Assembly (NCBI GenBank): GCA_015179125.1 | Contig: WHVA01000083.1 | Coordinates: forward strand, 186,001-250,000 | From: Gautieria morchelliformis | Taxonomy: Eukaryota; Basidiomycota; Agaricomycetes; Gomphales; Gomphaceae | DNA: 64,000 nt | Direction of reading: 5' to 3' | In this document: positions 1 through 10,124 of the stretch, in pieces | Numbering within the stretch: position 1 is the stretch's first letter | How the letters are laid out: the number at the start of each line of letters is the position of its first letter | The notes under the pieces: generated by a model | The model's database searches: none | Told to the model about the DNA's origin: nothing | Seen by the model: only the letters and a program-made list of their open reading frames with translations | Program-made: the position numbers and the translations under genes

Positions 1-1243
1 AGTGGGTGCGGGATTCCGGAAATTGAAGAATACATTCATCCCGGATGCAATGACACAGAGGACGAGGCCGATCACCCACATCCGGAGTGTGACTTGGCCA
101 AGGGGTCAATTGGGGCAGAAAAGCAGGGGCGGAAGGAAACGCACGTGCAGGCATCTCGGGATCATCGACGTTACTGACGCTAGCGCGCACCTCGGGATAG
201 GGGGAGTCCTCCTCCTCGATAGCATCAAAATCATATTCCATTCTAGGGACAAGATAAGCCGAGAAGACGCCGATGGGCGACACTCACTTTATGCTGCCCT
301 CCCTGGTGCTCCAGGCGGCGTCAAGTTCGTCCAGAGCACCGTCTTCGAGCCTGCGGGGACGCCTTCCATACTCGAGATTGGCGATATCCTTTGCGACGAG
401 TTGCGCAATGGATGCATCCTCCATCTTGACACTGGACTCCTCGAAAACGTCATCGGGGGAGTCTGTGGACTTGCGGTCCTTGTCGCGTCGCGCCCTGGTG
501 CGCTTGATAACGCCTACGTTTATATTATGGCGGAGTCTCAAACCATCCGATCCAGAAAAGGTAGAACCCTGGGTGGATGGGGCGGCGTAATTGGAGATCT
601 GTGAAAGAGTGAATTGGTAGGGATTGTCATATGCTGATCCTGGGAGAAAATTTGTCTGGGGTGACTGCGAGGGCCCGGGCATGTTGGTCGGTGCTGTAGG
701 TGACGGGAGGGCTACGTGGACGTGCTTGGCGCCGTGTGCGGTGTCTAGATGAATGGGAGTGCGCGGATGCGTGTATGGGGGTGAGGCGTCATTTTGGAGA
801 GAGCGTGAGGCTACGGGACGCATATGAAGGGCGTCCACGCCCTGGACGAGATGGTCATAGGACGAGGTTGTCTCTGGGGGGGACTCTGGGGGCGGGAGCG
901 GACGGGGCAGATGGTACTGCAGCTGATGCTGTGGAGGCGGCGCAGGGTCGTTCTCCTGGTCGGCCGTCGTGGGCGGCAGATAGGCAAAAACGTCGTCGGC
1001 GTCGCTCTCGTCGTCCTCCTCCTCCTCGACGACGCCGCCGAGAGCGTCGGGGTCGCCTGGGTACTCGTAGTGTGCGTAGTGGGCATGGAGGGCGGCAGGA
1101 AGGGGCTGTGGGTTTTCGGAGGTGAAGTAGGGGGACGAGGAGGAGGACGCTGTGCCCGGGGTGGAAAAGGCATAGTCGTCGGCGGCCGTCGACGGACGAC
1201 TCGACTGGGAGGTGGGGGGACGACGAGAACGAGAGCGGGGCAT
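1..1243 (-). CDS. OPT family oligopeptide transporter, N-terminal part (runs off the left edge)
   Basis: Proton-coupled oligopeptide transporters of the OPT family import small peptides (some members import glutathione or metal chelates) across the plasma or an internal membrane. Spliced exons are 1243-288, 242-145 and 92 to beyond base 1, with GT-AG introns of 45 and 52 nt that keep frame. The first exon is a long, disordered, Ser/Pro/acidic cytosolic N-terminus. The joined exons 2-3 read EEEDSPYPEVRASVSNVDDP then MPALTLRMWVIG, followed by the first membrane segment ending NVFFNFRNPAP. This is the conserved start of the OPT domain in fungal Opt proteins. The start at 1243 is the only ATG of the long exon. 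The remaining transmembrane helices lie outside the window, so substrate class cannot be judged. Family call is firm; exact orthologue is not. Confidence 0.85.
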
Positions 1244-1510
1244 ATCAGCTCGTCGAGGGAAAGAGAGCGTGGGTTAGCGTTTATGATAACCATGCCAGGC
1301 ACTATTCCAGGAGCCGCGGGTTCCTGGGACCTACGAAGGACCCTAAGGGCCGGTGCCTCACTTACAGGTTACAGCTGCTGACTCACACATGCGCAGTATG
1401 CTTCTATTGACTAGCTGGACATGCTCACGGTCACATGACCGCCCCCCGGATTCTCCCGCGCCCAATCCGGGCAGGTTCCCCTTGTTCGGCGCCCTCTCGC
1501 CGTCGCTGCA

Positions 1511-2841
1511 TCACAGGCTGAACCGACTCTGGCCCGTTGCGCCGAAGATCGGTGCACCAATGCCCTTGCGCGAAATGTCCCCGTGCGACCCCGTGTACAC
1601 AGGCCGTCCCGCCCAGTCCACCCCGCTCAGCGTGTACAGCGAAGAGTCCCGCTCGTCCTCGCCCGCCCGCCGCAGCTTGTAGCTAAATGGCCCCGGGAAC
1701 AGCAGGTGTTGCCCCAGTGCTAGCACCGGCCTGCGCATGCTCAGCCCGTGTATTTCGCATCCCCAGCTGACACTTACACAAGTCCCAGCGAGACACCCAG
1801 AATTATCTGCGTCTTGAGTGTAGGCTCGTAGTGCGTTCCCAGAATGTCCTGCTATGAGTTCAGAATAGACCCCTCGCCCACGTCATACGCACGCACCGCC
1901 AAGTGCGCCGGGTTCCGGTCCAGGAGCAGCCTGAGCCCACGGCTCATGCCCTGTTGCTCCGGCGCCTTTATATTCAGAATAATATCGATCGCAAGTCCAA
2001 GCAGAAATGTCGACATAAGAGACGTCGCCAGTACCTTCAGGCGCGGATCAGCACGACCATCCTTCTGGGGCAGACGCACATCACTCACGACCATCACTCG
2101 ACGGTGGCGTGCAATCAGGAACCCCCCCACGATAGCTCCGAGTCCCACCAGCACCAAGTTGATTGGGTACAACCGCAACGGGATCAGCAGGTCCTTTTTG
2201 AAAATGACGACTCGCATCATCAGCGATGCCCCCCCGGTAGCACCTGGACGCGCAGCACATTGATAGCTATTTCATACGGCTGCCAAGACACCCACCGAGC
2301 AGAACAAGACCCACCGGGTGCATGAATCGCAGGTACGCACCGAGAAAGGTGAAGAAAAAAAAACTGGCCACCAGGATGATGGTCAGAATGAAATCCGCCA
2401 TGTTGGGCGTCGCGGCAAGGGGCATTGGTAACGCATTCACGAACGCAGCCCATACTGCCCCCAGAGCACGCGTCAAGGCCGGCATATATCCACACGACTC
2501 GACGACTCACGCGACATGACACCCACAAACCCCACCCCCGCACCAGTAGCAACGCTTCCTGCCCTCACGCCCCCCACACCCAATGGCCCACCCACCAAAC
2601 TACCAAACGTCGCCCACAGAATCTTATTCAGCATCCCCGCGCCACCATCTGTGGCGGCGAACTGGGGGATTAGCTGTTGGGTCGTGGGGTCGACTACCGT
2701 AGTATTACCGGTGTCTGGCGAGGTGTGGACAATGGGACCCGTTGGCGCAGCTGCTGCAATGCGGAGATGCACGAGGGAAAGGAGGACGAGAGCGAGGGTG
2801 TTCCAGTATAAAATGAGTGACCTGGAAAGACCCGGCGACAT
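1511..2841 (-). CDS. Polytopic membrane protein with signal peptide, DUF4203/TM7S3-TM198-like
   Basis: Six exons join in frame: 2841-2511, 2454-2296, 2243-2089, 2034-1897, 1851-1778 and 1730-1511, all with GT-AG introns of 45-57 nt. The product begins with a hydrophobic signal sequence (SLILYWNTLALVLLSLVHL, then an Ala-rich cleavage region). About seven hydrophobic segments follow. The signature-like stretch LVLLGATGGASLMMRVVIF lies across the exon 2/3 junction, and QQGMSRGLRLLLDRN sits before the last helices. These match what I know of fungal DUF4203 (TM7S3/TM198-like) proteins, which are uncharacterised membrane proteins. The start at 2841 is chosen because the signal peptide follows it directly; an upstream in-frame ATG at 2964 would bury it. 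The C-terminal 70 residues are polar and probably cytosolic. The exon structure is firm and the family name is moderately sure. Confidence 0.7.
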
Positions 2842-2962
2842 GAACTCTTTTTTGCAAGACGAATGATGCGTCACAATTAGAGTGCCACCAAATGAAATAT
2901 ATGACACGGTCAACGCGTACGCTGACTGCGTTTGACTGTGTACTTTAACGAGTGGATGCGGC

Positions 2963-3245
2963 ACTAGGGGGCCAGCGCCGTTTTAGCTTCCTGATAGTCT
3001 GTTGTAATTTGTGGCGTCGCTGGGGCGACTGCTGATCTTATATACACACTAATAGCCACCAGGGCAAAAGGAATGGTACCGAAATACACGTCTGCATATC
3101 GCTCCGTCGCCAGGTACGGTACCCTCTAAAAGTAGTCTCACCAGCGTGCTTTATTACGGGCGTCTAGCCGTGTGTGCCCGCGGCAGGCCGAACAGATACT
3201 CCGTGCATGGCGTTCTTGTGCATGGCGTTCTCATGAGCTCCTCGT
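2963..3245 (-). CDS. Possible C-terminal exons of an unrecognised membrane protein
   Basis: On the minus strand a block reading KVEVIADDEELMRTPC can be spliced (donor GTATCTG, acceptor TTTTAGAG) to a tail of about 50 codons. That tail contains a hydrophobic helix (FGTIPFALVAISVYI) and stops about 120 bp upstream of the start of the DUF4203-like gene. The first block carries a 15-17 bp tandem duplication (AGAACGCCATGCACA twice). I cannot find convincing upstream exons, and the region between 3300 and 4260 has no coherent reading frame. It may be the end of a real gene, a decayed gene or chance. Treat as a candidate only. Confidence 0.25.
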
Positions 3246-3299
3246 CATCCGCGATGACCTCGACCTTTTCCCTGCTGGCTCACACGTGTTCTCGCTCGC

Positions 3300-4698
3300 A
3301 TGTCTCAGTCTTGCTCTCGCAACACTGCCTCTCGAGGTTGCAAGTATAGATGGTGGATATCAATGCCATAGTTATATGTCCCTGCAACATATCCACACCC
3401 TCCTGTGACATAAAGCTTCTTAAGCAGACACATTCTCCCGCTCTGCTCACGACACAAGCCTCCTCACACACTTAACGGTTTAAACCGGTCCCACTGTCCG
3501 AGCTCACGGAACTCCTCATAGAGGCTCTGAGTCTCATGCTGAGAATGTCGACGGCTTCATAAGCGTCGTGAGCGACCATTCCCAACCATCGAGGGGTATT
3601 TGGGTCTAGAGAGACGCGTTTGTTATTACCGTAAACTGCAGCCTTTCCTTTGCATCTCTCAATTCCATGCTCCACGATTTACGTCAACCCTGTTCCTATG
3701 CCAATGTTGCCTTCGCCTACTGCTTCTCTTATTCCGCGAACAAGAAGGCCCGCTGTCCAAGGCCTGTCGACACAACATAACTGGTGCATACGGCAATCCC
3801 ATTGGTACGTCCACCATCATATGATGCCGCGTCACAACTCTAAACTGCTCACTATAGCAGCCTTCAGCCGTATGTGTTACATACCCATCGTACGTCCAGA
3901 ACACAGGTCAAGGCGTACAATAACGAGCGTTCGGGATGCTGTGAGGAGATTATCTCAAAGCCCTGTACCAGTGGCAGTAAGTGCAGCTGTTCAAGGTGAG
4001 TCCTCCTTCATCGGTTCACATTTGTCTCTGGGGTTCCTTATAAGTACCCCCTCAACTTATGAAGAAATGTAGTCGTTTTGTAGCAAGGGGTACTTACAGA
4101 CCGCTCGCATGCTCGAAATTTATGGAGCTGTATGACCTTGAGGAAGAAGAAATAGGAGACGACCCGAGCGATGCAACTACTTAAGTATACGTTGTCTTTC
4201 TGCAATTTATTTATCAAATTCCTCAGGGGTTTCAACGTCACTAGCTCAGTCTAGCGCCAATACTAGCTCAGCTTGTCGACAATAAGTACTAGCTCAAGTC
4301 TAGCGACCTCGAACGCGCGTAGGGCGGTGAGTCTGGATCCTTGCGCAGTCGCTGTCGGCAATCTTGCAGGCTGTGATGGATCATAACTATATATGTACTT
4401 ATAATTACTTACCAGCGACTCGATTCTGAATCGTGCCAGGACAGGGATTTGACATGATGGTGTACCGGTACTGTAGACAGCTGTGGCAAGGTTGTTAGAC
4501 TCGGTAAACAACTCCGGATGTCTGGCAGAGCGGATGGTGCTGAAGGCTTGGAAGATACGTCTTGGTAGAAATAAAGACAAGCCGTGCGCGATATGAGTCT
4601 GTGATTTCCGTCCATAGCTGTGGATGTTCGGGAAGAAGGGACCAGGTCAATTACGATGTTCTAACAAATGTCCATGACTTATATAATGTCCCATATGA
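3300..4698. other. Intergenic stretch with no recognisable gene
   Basis: About 1.4 kb with only short, unconvincing open frames on both strands. The minus-strand ORF at 3675-3472 ends in a Ser-rich tail but has no recognisable domain. Between 4240 and 4310 the motif TACTAGCTCA plus TCTAGCG recurs two to three times at 25-30 bp spacing, a short imperfect direct repeat. No RNA gene or transposon ends were seen. Confidence 0.5.
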
Positions 4699-5499
4699 TC
4701 ACAACACAGCCAGAGCACCCATGACAATCCCACAGGCTAAAACAAGCAATCCTCCAGCACCATAACGTGTCAACTGCCAGCGTTCTGCCCCGTTTGTTGG
4801 CCCACCTGCAGTGTTTGTCCCGATGAGTGCCGACCATGCACTCATGCCAAGCACAGTGCCCACAGCAGGTGAACTTGGGGGTGACAGCGTGTTGTAAGTT
4901 GGAGTGAAAATATCTGACAGGGTGACAGTTTCTCCCAGGGCATTAACGGTTGTGTATGTGTACTGAGTCACGCCCTGACCAACTGGCACTGTGGGTGCAG
5001 GCTGGGCGACGGGTCCTTGGGTAATAACAGGTGCAGCAGCAGTAGTTGCAACTCTAGTTCTGTAGAACGAATAATGAGATGGATCATCAATAGTAGAGCC
5101 GGTGGCGCGCTCACGAAGAAGATGACGAAGATGAGGTTGATACAGCTGTGGGTACTAATGGTGTTGGGGTGGTGGCAACAAGAGGGTTGGTTGTGGTCTG
5201 CACGGCTCCTCCAGCGGGTATGGAGTTGCTAGGCGAAATCAATGGTATAGCACTTGCAAGATGACAAACGACTCACGCAGTCCGTGTTACCTGTAAGCCA
5301 TTCGCGTTAGTGCTGACCACCTCGACAATGGAGCCGCCAGGTCTGTGTGTAATACGAAATTACTTGTCAATAAGAGAGCAAAGCCTACAAACCATACGCA
5401 CATATTGGGGTCAGCAACTGTTACTGTTTGTGCAGTGGCAAGTGGCAAGACCACGCTTGTCAAAATCAGGAAAGGCCGGATTAACGAAAGTCGTATCAT
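4699..5499 (-). CDS. Small secreted, Ser/Thr-rich protein with C-terminal hydrophobic anchor
   Basis: Four exons splice in frame from ATG 5499 to the stop at 4699. The product starts with a clear signal peptide (IRLSLIRPFLILTSVVLPLATAQ), followed by GGSIVEVVSTNANGLQVTRT, a motif style common in Agaricomycete surface proteins. Then comes a Thr/Pro/Ser-rich low-complexity middle, a TVNALGETVTLSDIFTPTY segment, and a C-terminal hydrophobic helix (GAGGLLVLACGIVMGALAVL). The layout fits a cell-surface protein held by a GPI anchor or a single membrane helix. No enzymatic domain is visible, so no function is proposed. It is divergently transcribed from the RAD51D-type gene with only about 81 bp between start codons. 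Confidence 0.65.
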
Positions 5500-5580
5500 G
5501 GTCGTTGAGGTAGAGGGTGATGAGACCGCAAGTAGGTAGCGCGGGTGTTCCACTGGTGATTGAAACTCCGCAAACATCCT

Positions 5581-7084
5581 ATGAACTTGCGAACTCTCTT
5601 ACCCTCACTGGCCGACGACATCCATCGAGCGTTAGAAGCGGCCGGCATCACAACTGCACAAGAATTTTTGTTTAACCAAGATTTCCAACTCTATCATCAG
5701 TTTCCAGAAAGTGTTGCCACTCAGATTAGAGAACTAAAGGCTCAAGTAGCAGAACGAGTCTCCGCCCCTGCAACGCGAGGGGATGAATTATTCCATCGCG
5801 AAGAAGAGAAAGAACGTGCACGCGAAGCGTGTTTATGTGGTGTCGACGAGCTAGATGGACTACTCGGAGGGTTCGGTAAATATGGCGTAATAGAGATAGC
5901 AGGTGACAAGAGGAGCGGCAAAACTGTGAGTTTTGCGGTGATCACTTCCGTCGCTTCGCCGATCATGCGATCAGGGAATAGTGTTACAAGTTGTTCTTCG
6001 ACATCTCGCTCTCTACCCTGATCATACAGCGCTTTGGCTCGACGTTGGTGGCGAATTTACGGTGGAACGTGCAGCTGATATCCTACAACTCAACCCGGGC
6101 ATTGTGAGTCTTTTAAGACCATGCCGTATAAAATTGTACGTGATGTTTCCGCAGGGTTCTGAGACTGCCTTGGACAGATTAAGTATAACTACCTGTTTTG
6201 ACGTAGCGACGGCGCATCGGGCTCTCGAAGAACTTCGAATCTCACTTGGGGTAAGACGCGCGTGCCCAGTCTGCCGTTCTTTTATTTGACCTATCCAGAA
6301 CAAGAACGAAGCGCCACATCGCATGCGCTTCCTCGTTGTAGACCCACTCACGCCGTTATTCGCACCGATACTGAGTGCCACGTCGTCCCAAGGTTGGTTG
6401 ATAAATGAAGGTTCCTCAACATGTATTCGCATTTGCTGAATATGCGATAACTTGAAGGACATGCCGTTATGATGACTTTCATGAGGCAGTTGGGCTCCCT
6501 TGCCCGGACTTACGCACTAACGGGTTTGGTAAGCAATGCACCTCGCTACTTGTGTACAGGTAATGGGCTTCGAATCGCTCCATTCTGATGAAAATGGGTT
6601 CTACTTCTCAATGTGGGGCGTCGCGCATGTGTCACTCATCCAATTACATTGTCTCCTCACCCCATTTCTACTCACGTTTCAACTCCTGACCCCTCCCGAA
6701 CCCCTTAGGTGACAAACGCCTCCGTCCAGTCGCTACCTCAAAACCCATACTCCGCTTTTTCGACAACGACGACAAAACCTGCCCTTGGCCCATCCTTCAC
6801 ATTCCTCACCGACGATACTGTCTGGCTCTCTGATGCGCAGAACCTCTTACCCAAGGAAAAGCAGGATAAGAAAACTATGGGCACAGAAGTGTTCATCGCG
6901 GAAGTGTTCAGGTCCCGCAGTACAGTAAGTATTAGAGGTGTATAGATGTATGATGTCGTCTGACACGGTGCTGTAGTTTTCAAAAACATGGTGTGCGTTT
7001 GTAATCCGAAACGGTATTTCCTTAGAACGTTTCCTGTTGCCGGACCGTCCAACAACATTGATTGAAGACGAAGAGTTAGTATAA
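5581..7084 (+). CDS. RAD51D: RAD51D-type RecA/RAD51 paralogue (homologous recombination)
   Basis: RAD51 paralogues help load and stabilise RAD51 filaments during recombinational repair. Exon 1 encodes an N-terminal helical region (LLPSLADDIHRALEAAGITT) and then GVDELDGLLGGFGKYGVIEI with Walker A GDKRSGKT. Later exons give ALWLDVGGEFTVERAADIL, a Walker B-like hydrophobic strand ending in Asp (MRFLVVDPLTPLF), MMTFMRQLGSLARTYALTGL, and PALGPSFTFLTDDTVWLSD. The last block corresponds to the conserved KPALG-x-SW segment of RAD51D, so I favour RAD51D over XRCC2 or RAD51B/C. Introns of 40-60 nt join in phase; the final exon ends IEDEELV-stop at 7084. An upstream in-frame ATG at 5560 is possible. RAD51D function in this fungus is inferred from family membership. 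Confidence 0.8.
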
Positions 7085-7548
7085 GTAATATCACTTGTAA
7101 GAGCCGTCGTTTTAAGAGTTGCATTTATATACTGTCCACAAGTAGCCCACACTATTGGACCTGCGAATAGCATAAAGGATGGCGCACATCTGGGAGAGAA
7201 CAAGAAGTTGGTGCCAGACCTATGCATGCGCCTGTGGTTGAGACGACTAGAGCTTGGTCGATCACAGACCTGAAGTTTTATGGTCTATTGTATGCCACGC
7301 TCGTCCGCCTTACAAAAGCTTAAATTTTAAAGCTTGAAGCTTGTTGATGATTTCAAAAAACTTTTACTCGTTGCGGCAGTAGTAAAACTCTATTCAAACT
7401 CCGATAATCGATCGAACGCTAAATATTTTTTTTGACACGCTGCATGCTAATCAGCTTCGTCGGAAGTTGCAAGCAGCAGTCTCACAAGAGTCTCTTCCTC
7501 CCTTACTATAGCTTCACCACTAGCTCTACTCGATACGTCAAGAAGAGA
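7085..7548. other. Intergenic region upstream of OLA1
   Basis: No gene. The stretch 7310-7420 is AT-rich and holds three AAGCTT sites, two of them forming the palindrome AAGCTTaaattttAAGCTT-like arrangement near 7315-7340. It probably contains the RAD51D terminator and the OLA1 promoter; no element is clear enough to call. Confidence 0.4.
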
Positions 7549-9827
7549 ATGCCTCCCAAGAAACAAGCTCAAGCTGAAAAGAAGGTCTTGCTCGGGAGAC
7601 CCAGTAATAACTTAAAAATTGGCATTGTCGGTGCGTCTATGACTACTCAGTAAACCCCTTTTCGTCGAGCATCCGGTGGGATGCAGGATTACCCAACGTT
7701 GGCAAATCGTCTTTCTTCAACGCCTTGTCCGAGACCGGTATGTGTAAAGATACCTCGCTGATGGTGCAAGGCTGATGGTTTGCTTGTAGATCTTGGCAAA
7801 GCTGCAAACTTCCCATATGCTACCATCAACCCGGAAGAAGCTCGCATACCCGTGCCGGATTCGCGCTTCGAGTGGCTTTGCCAGACGTATAAGCCCGTCT
7901 CGCGAGTACCAGCATTTCTCACTTGCATCGACATTGCTGGATTGACTGCGGTGCGTTTCCTGCCCACAGTTTACGCTCTTATATGGTGGTAATTTTGTTT
8001 CTCCATAGGGAGCTTCGACTGGCGCTGGCCTTGGTAACGCATTCTTGTCCCACGTTCGCGCTGTCGATGGAATCTTTCAAGTCGTACGCGCCTTCGACGA
8101 CGCAGAAGTGATCCATGTGGAAGGAGACGTCGATCCATTGCGTGACATGCAGATTATCCAGAAGGAGCTTCAGCTGAAGGACATCGAGTGGGTAGAGAAA
8201 AGTTTAGACACGGCAAGGAAGTCTGGCCGGGCCCTAGGTACCTCAAGCCTTGCTGGAAGACAAAGAGCAGAGGAGATTGTGAGTGTTTCTTTCAGCCAGT
8301 AGCTTGATTCTCCGGTCATCGTGTCACAAGGCTACGCAAGAACGTATACTAAAACTCTTGAAAGAGGACGGCAAGGATGTCCGGAAAGGGGATTGGAACA
8401 ACAAAGAGGTAGGTATATTCACAGCCTTACATTTCTTCCGATCCACGCGGTACACCTTTCTTTGGTTTCAATGATGACAAAGAGTGCAGAGCACTCGATT
8501 CTTAACCCAGCTCGTCGAGGAGGGAGTAACGCCCCAGTTTCCTTTGAGATCGTTTATCCTTCTGATCTTCCTTGTTCTTGATTATACATTAGCCCTGTCT
8601 TAGAAATGCGCGTTTGATGCTGACCAGTTTGTTTTTTCTTTGGTTAGGCAAGTCATCGGTTTCATATCATTTGCAGGACGATAAAGAGTGCAAAGCACTC
8701 GATTTCTTAACCCAGCTCGTCGAGGAGGGAGTAACGCCCCATCCCCTGAGATAACAACACCTCTGATTTTTTCTTTCTTTTTGTATTCTCTAAAATCTAC
8801 CGCTGATCGTCTCTTGACAGGCAAGTAACACTTCCCATTTCATTTATATGACGATAAAGAGTGCAGTGCACTCGAATTTTAACCCAGCTCGTCGAGGAGG
8901 GAGTAACGCCCCTATTTCCATTGAGATATCGTGTTTTCTGATTCTTTCCTTTTCTTTGTCTTCCTAATATGTTTTGATGCTAATCGTATGTCTCATCCAG
9001 ATCGACGTAGTTAATTCGCTGTCGCTTCTGACTGCAAAGCCGGTGACCTACCTTGTCAATCTCAGTGAAAAAGATTACGTTAGGAAGAAGAATAAGTGGT
9101 GCGACTGTTTGCCATCATATATGCACTGCAGCCGAAGAGTTTTTATTTATTTTCCGACCAGGCTACCAAAGATCAAGGCATGGATCGATGAAAATAATCC
9201 TGGTGATCCGCTTATTCCTTTCTCTGTTGCCCTCGAGGAGCGTCTCGCGCCGCTCAGCCCAGAAGAGAAGGAAGAGGAACAGAAGAAAGCTGGAGCACAA
9301 GGTGCCCTCGGAAAGATCACGCAAGCAGGATATACCAGTCTCGACGTAAGTACGCGGTTTGCACTCCTTTGAGCCTTTATTTACTGGCTTGTGTGATTAG
9401 TTAATACGGTACTTCACCTGTGGTCCAGACGAAGTACGTGCATGGACGATCCGGCGGGGTACCAAAGCTCCCCAGGCAGCTGGCGTCATTCAGTTCGTGC
9501 ACTCTAATTTTCGCGGTCTGATATTTCACTGACGATATCATTTAGCTCTGATTTTGAGAATAAGTTTGTTTGTGGTGAGATTATGAGCTATCTAGACCTC
9601 AAGGAGTACGGAAGCGAGGCGTCCGTGAAGGCGGTGCGCTTAATATAACATTTTATGTTGTCATGATTAATTCAACCAACTCTTAGGCCGGCAAATTACG
9701 GCAGCAGGGAAAGCCTTACGAGAGTGCGTGCTTTATTCTTTATTCTTTTCGCTGGATCACTTGTATTCATGCGTATATATATATAGTGCTGGATGGAGAC
9801 ATTGCCTACTGGAAGGCTGGGGGGTGA
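7549..9827 (+). CDS. OLA1: Obg-like ATPase OLA1/YchF
   Basis: OLA1/YchF is a universally conserved P-loop ATPase of the Obg group that associates with ribosomes and modulates stress responses. The spliced protein starts [18 protein letters not shown] and carries G1 [33 protein letters not shown]3 DIAGL, and [19 protein letters not shown] replaces the usual GTPase NKxD, the hallmark of ATP preference. The C-terminal TGS domain is covered by [34 protein letters not shown] and [12 protein letters not shown]-stop at 9827. All junctions keep phase. The intron after DWNNKE (8410-9000) is unusually long because it holds three snoRNA-like repeat units. An exon-like stretch after 9870 is not needed to complete the protein. 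Identification is very secure. Confidence 0.95.
8471..8565 (+). ncRNA. Putative intronic C/D-box snoRNA, copy 1
   Basis: A perfect C box (ATGATGA, 8471-8477) and a D box (CTGA, 8562-8565) are 95 nt apart inside the OLA1 intron. Between them lie a 6-bp hairpin GAGTGC-AGA-GCACTC and the conserved block AACCCAGCTCGTCGAGGAGG. Ten bases, AACCCAGCTC, are complementary to the conserved large-subunit rRNA segment GAGCUGGGUU as I remember it. No clear terminal stem closes the boxes. A snoRNA is the best reading of three copies conserved at the RNA rather than the codon level. Confidence 0.5.
8677..8766 (+). ncRNA. Putative intronic C/D-box snoRNA, copy 2
   Basis: Second unit. The C box is degenerate (GACGATA), the hairpin is GAGTGC-AAA-GCACTC, the same AACCCAGCTCGTCGAGG block follows, and CTGA ends at 8766. 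Stem bases of the hairpin are identical in all three copies while the loop differs, as expected of an RNA structure. Confidence 0.45.
8848..8941 (+). ncRNA. Putative intronic C/D-box snoRNA, copy 3
   Basis: Third unit. The C box is one base off consensus (ATGACGA), the hairpin is GAGTGC-AGT-GCACTC, the AACCCAGCTCGTCGAGG block is intact, and CTGA lies at 8938-8941. C-to-D spacing (94 nt) equals that of copy 1. Confidence 0.45.
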
Positions 9828-10124
9828 AAATAGCAGGACACGGTACATGTAGACTTTTTTTTTTTTGTATTAGGAGACAAATGTACCATTGGTTTCATCA
9901 ATGCTTTATGCAAGTACGCTAAGATACCCGCCAGAATGACAGATCGAAATTCACCTGCCATTGTCTCACTCGTAATTCGCCCCATGATTATTTAACGTTG
10001 CCTCTTTGGTGTAAGAAAGATTAACACAGCAGACCAAAGCGCCAAGGGTAACGTCTCCGAGCTGTGACTCAGAAGAGTAATCACGTGACAGTTCGTGACA
10101 GGTCGCGTCCTCGCCCACTCCGTC

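Noticed and set aside
1-604. Plus-strand ORF of 200 codons at the left edge.
   Set aside because: Antisense to the spliced OPT transporter exons, which match a known family.
8677-8740. In copy 2 the OLA1 intron repeat can be read as protein ([20 protein letters not shown]), like a cassette exon.
   Set aside because: Copies 1 and 3 each lack one base in the same place, breaking the frame. OLA1 is complete without it, and the hairpin stem is conserved where codons are not.
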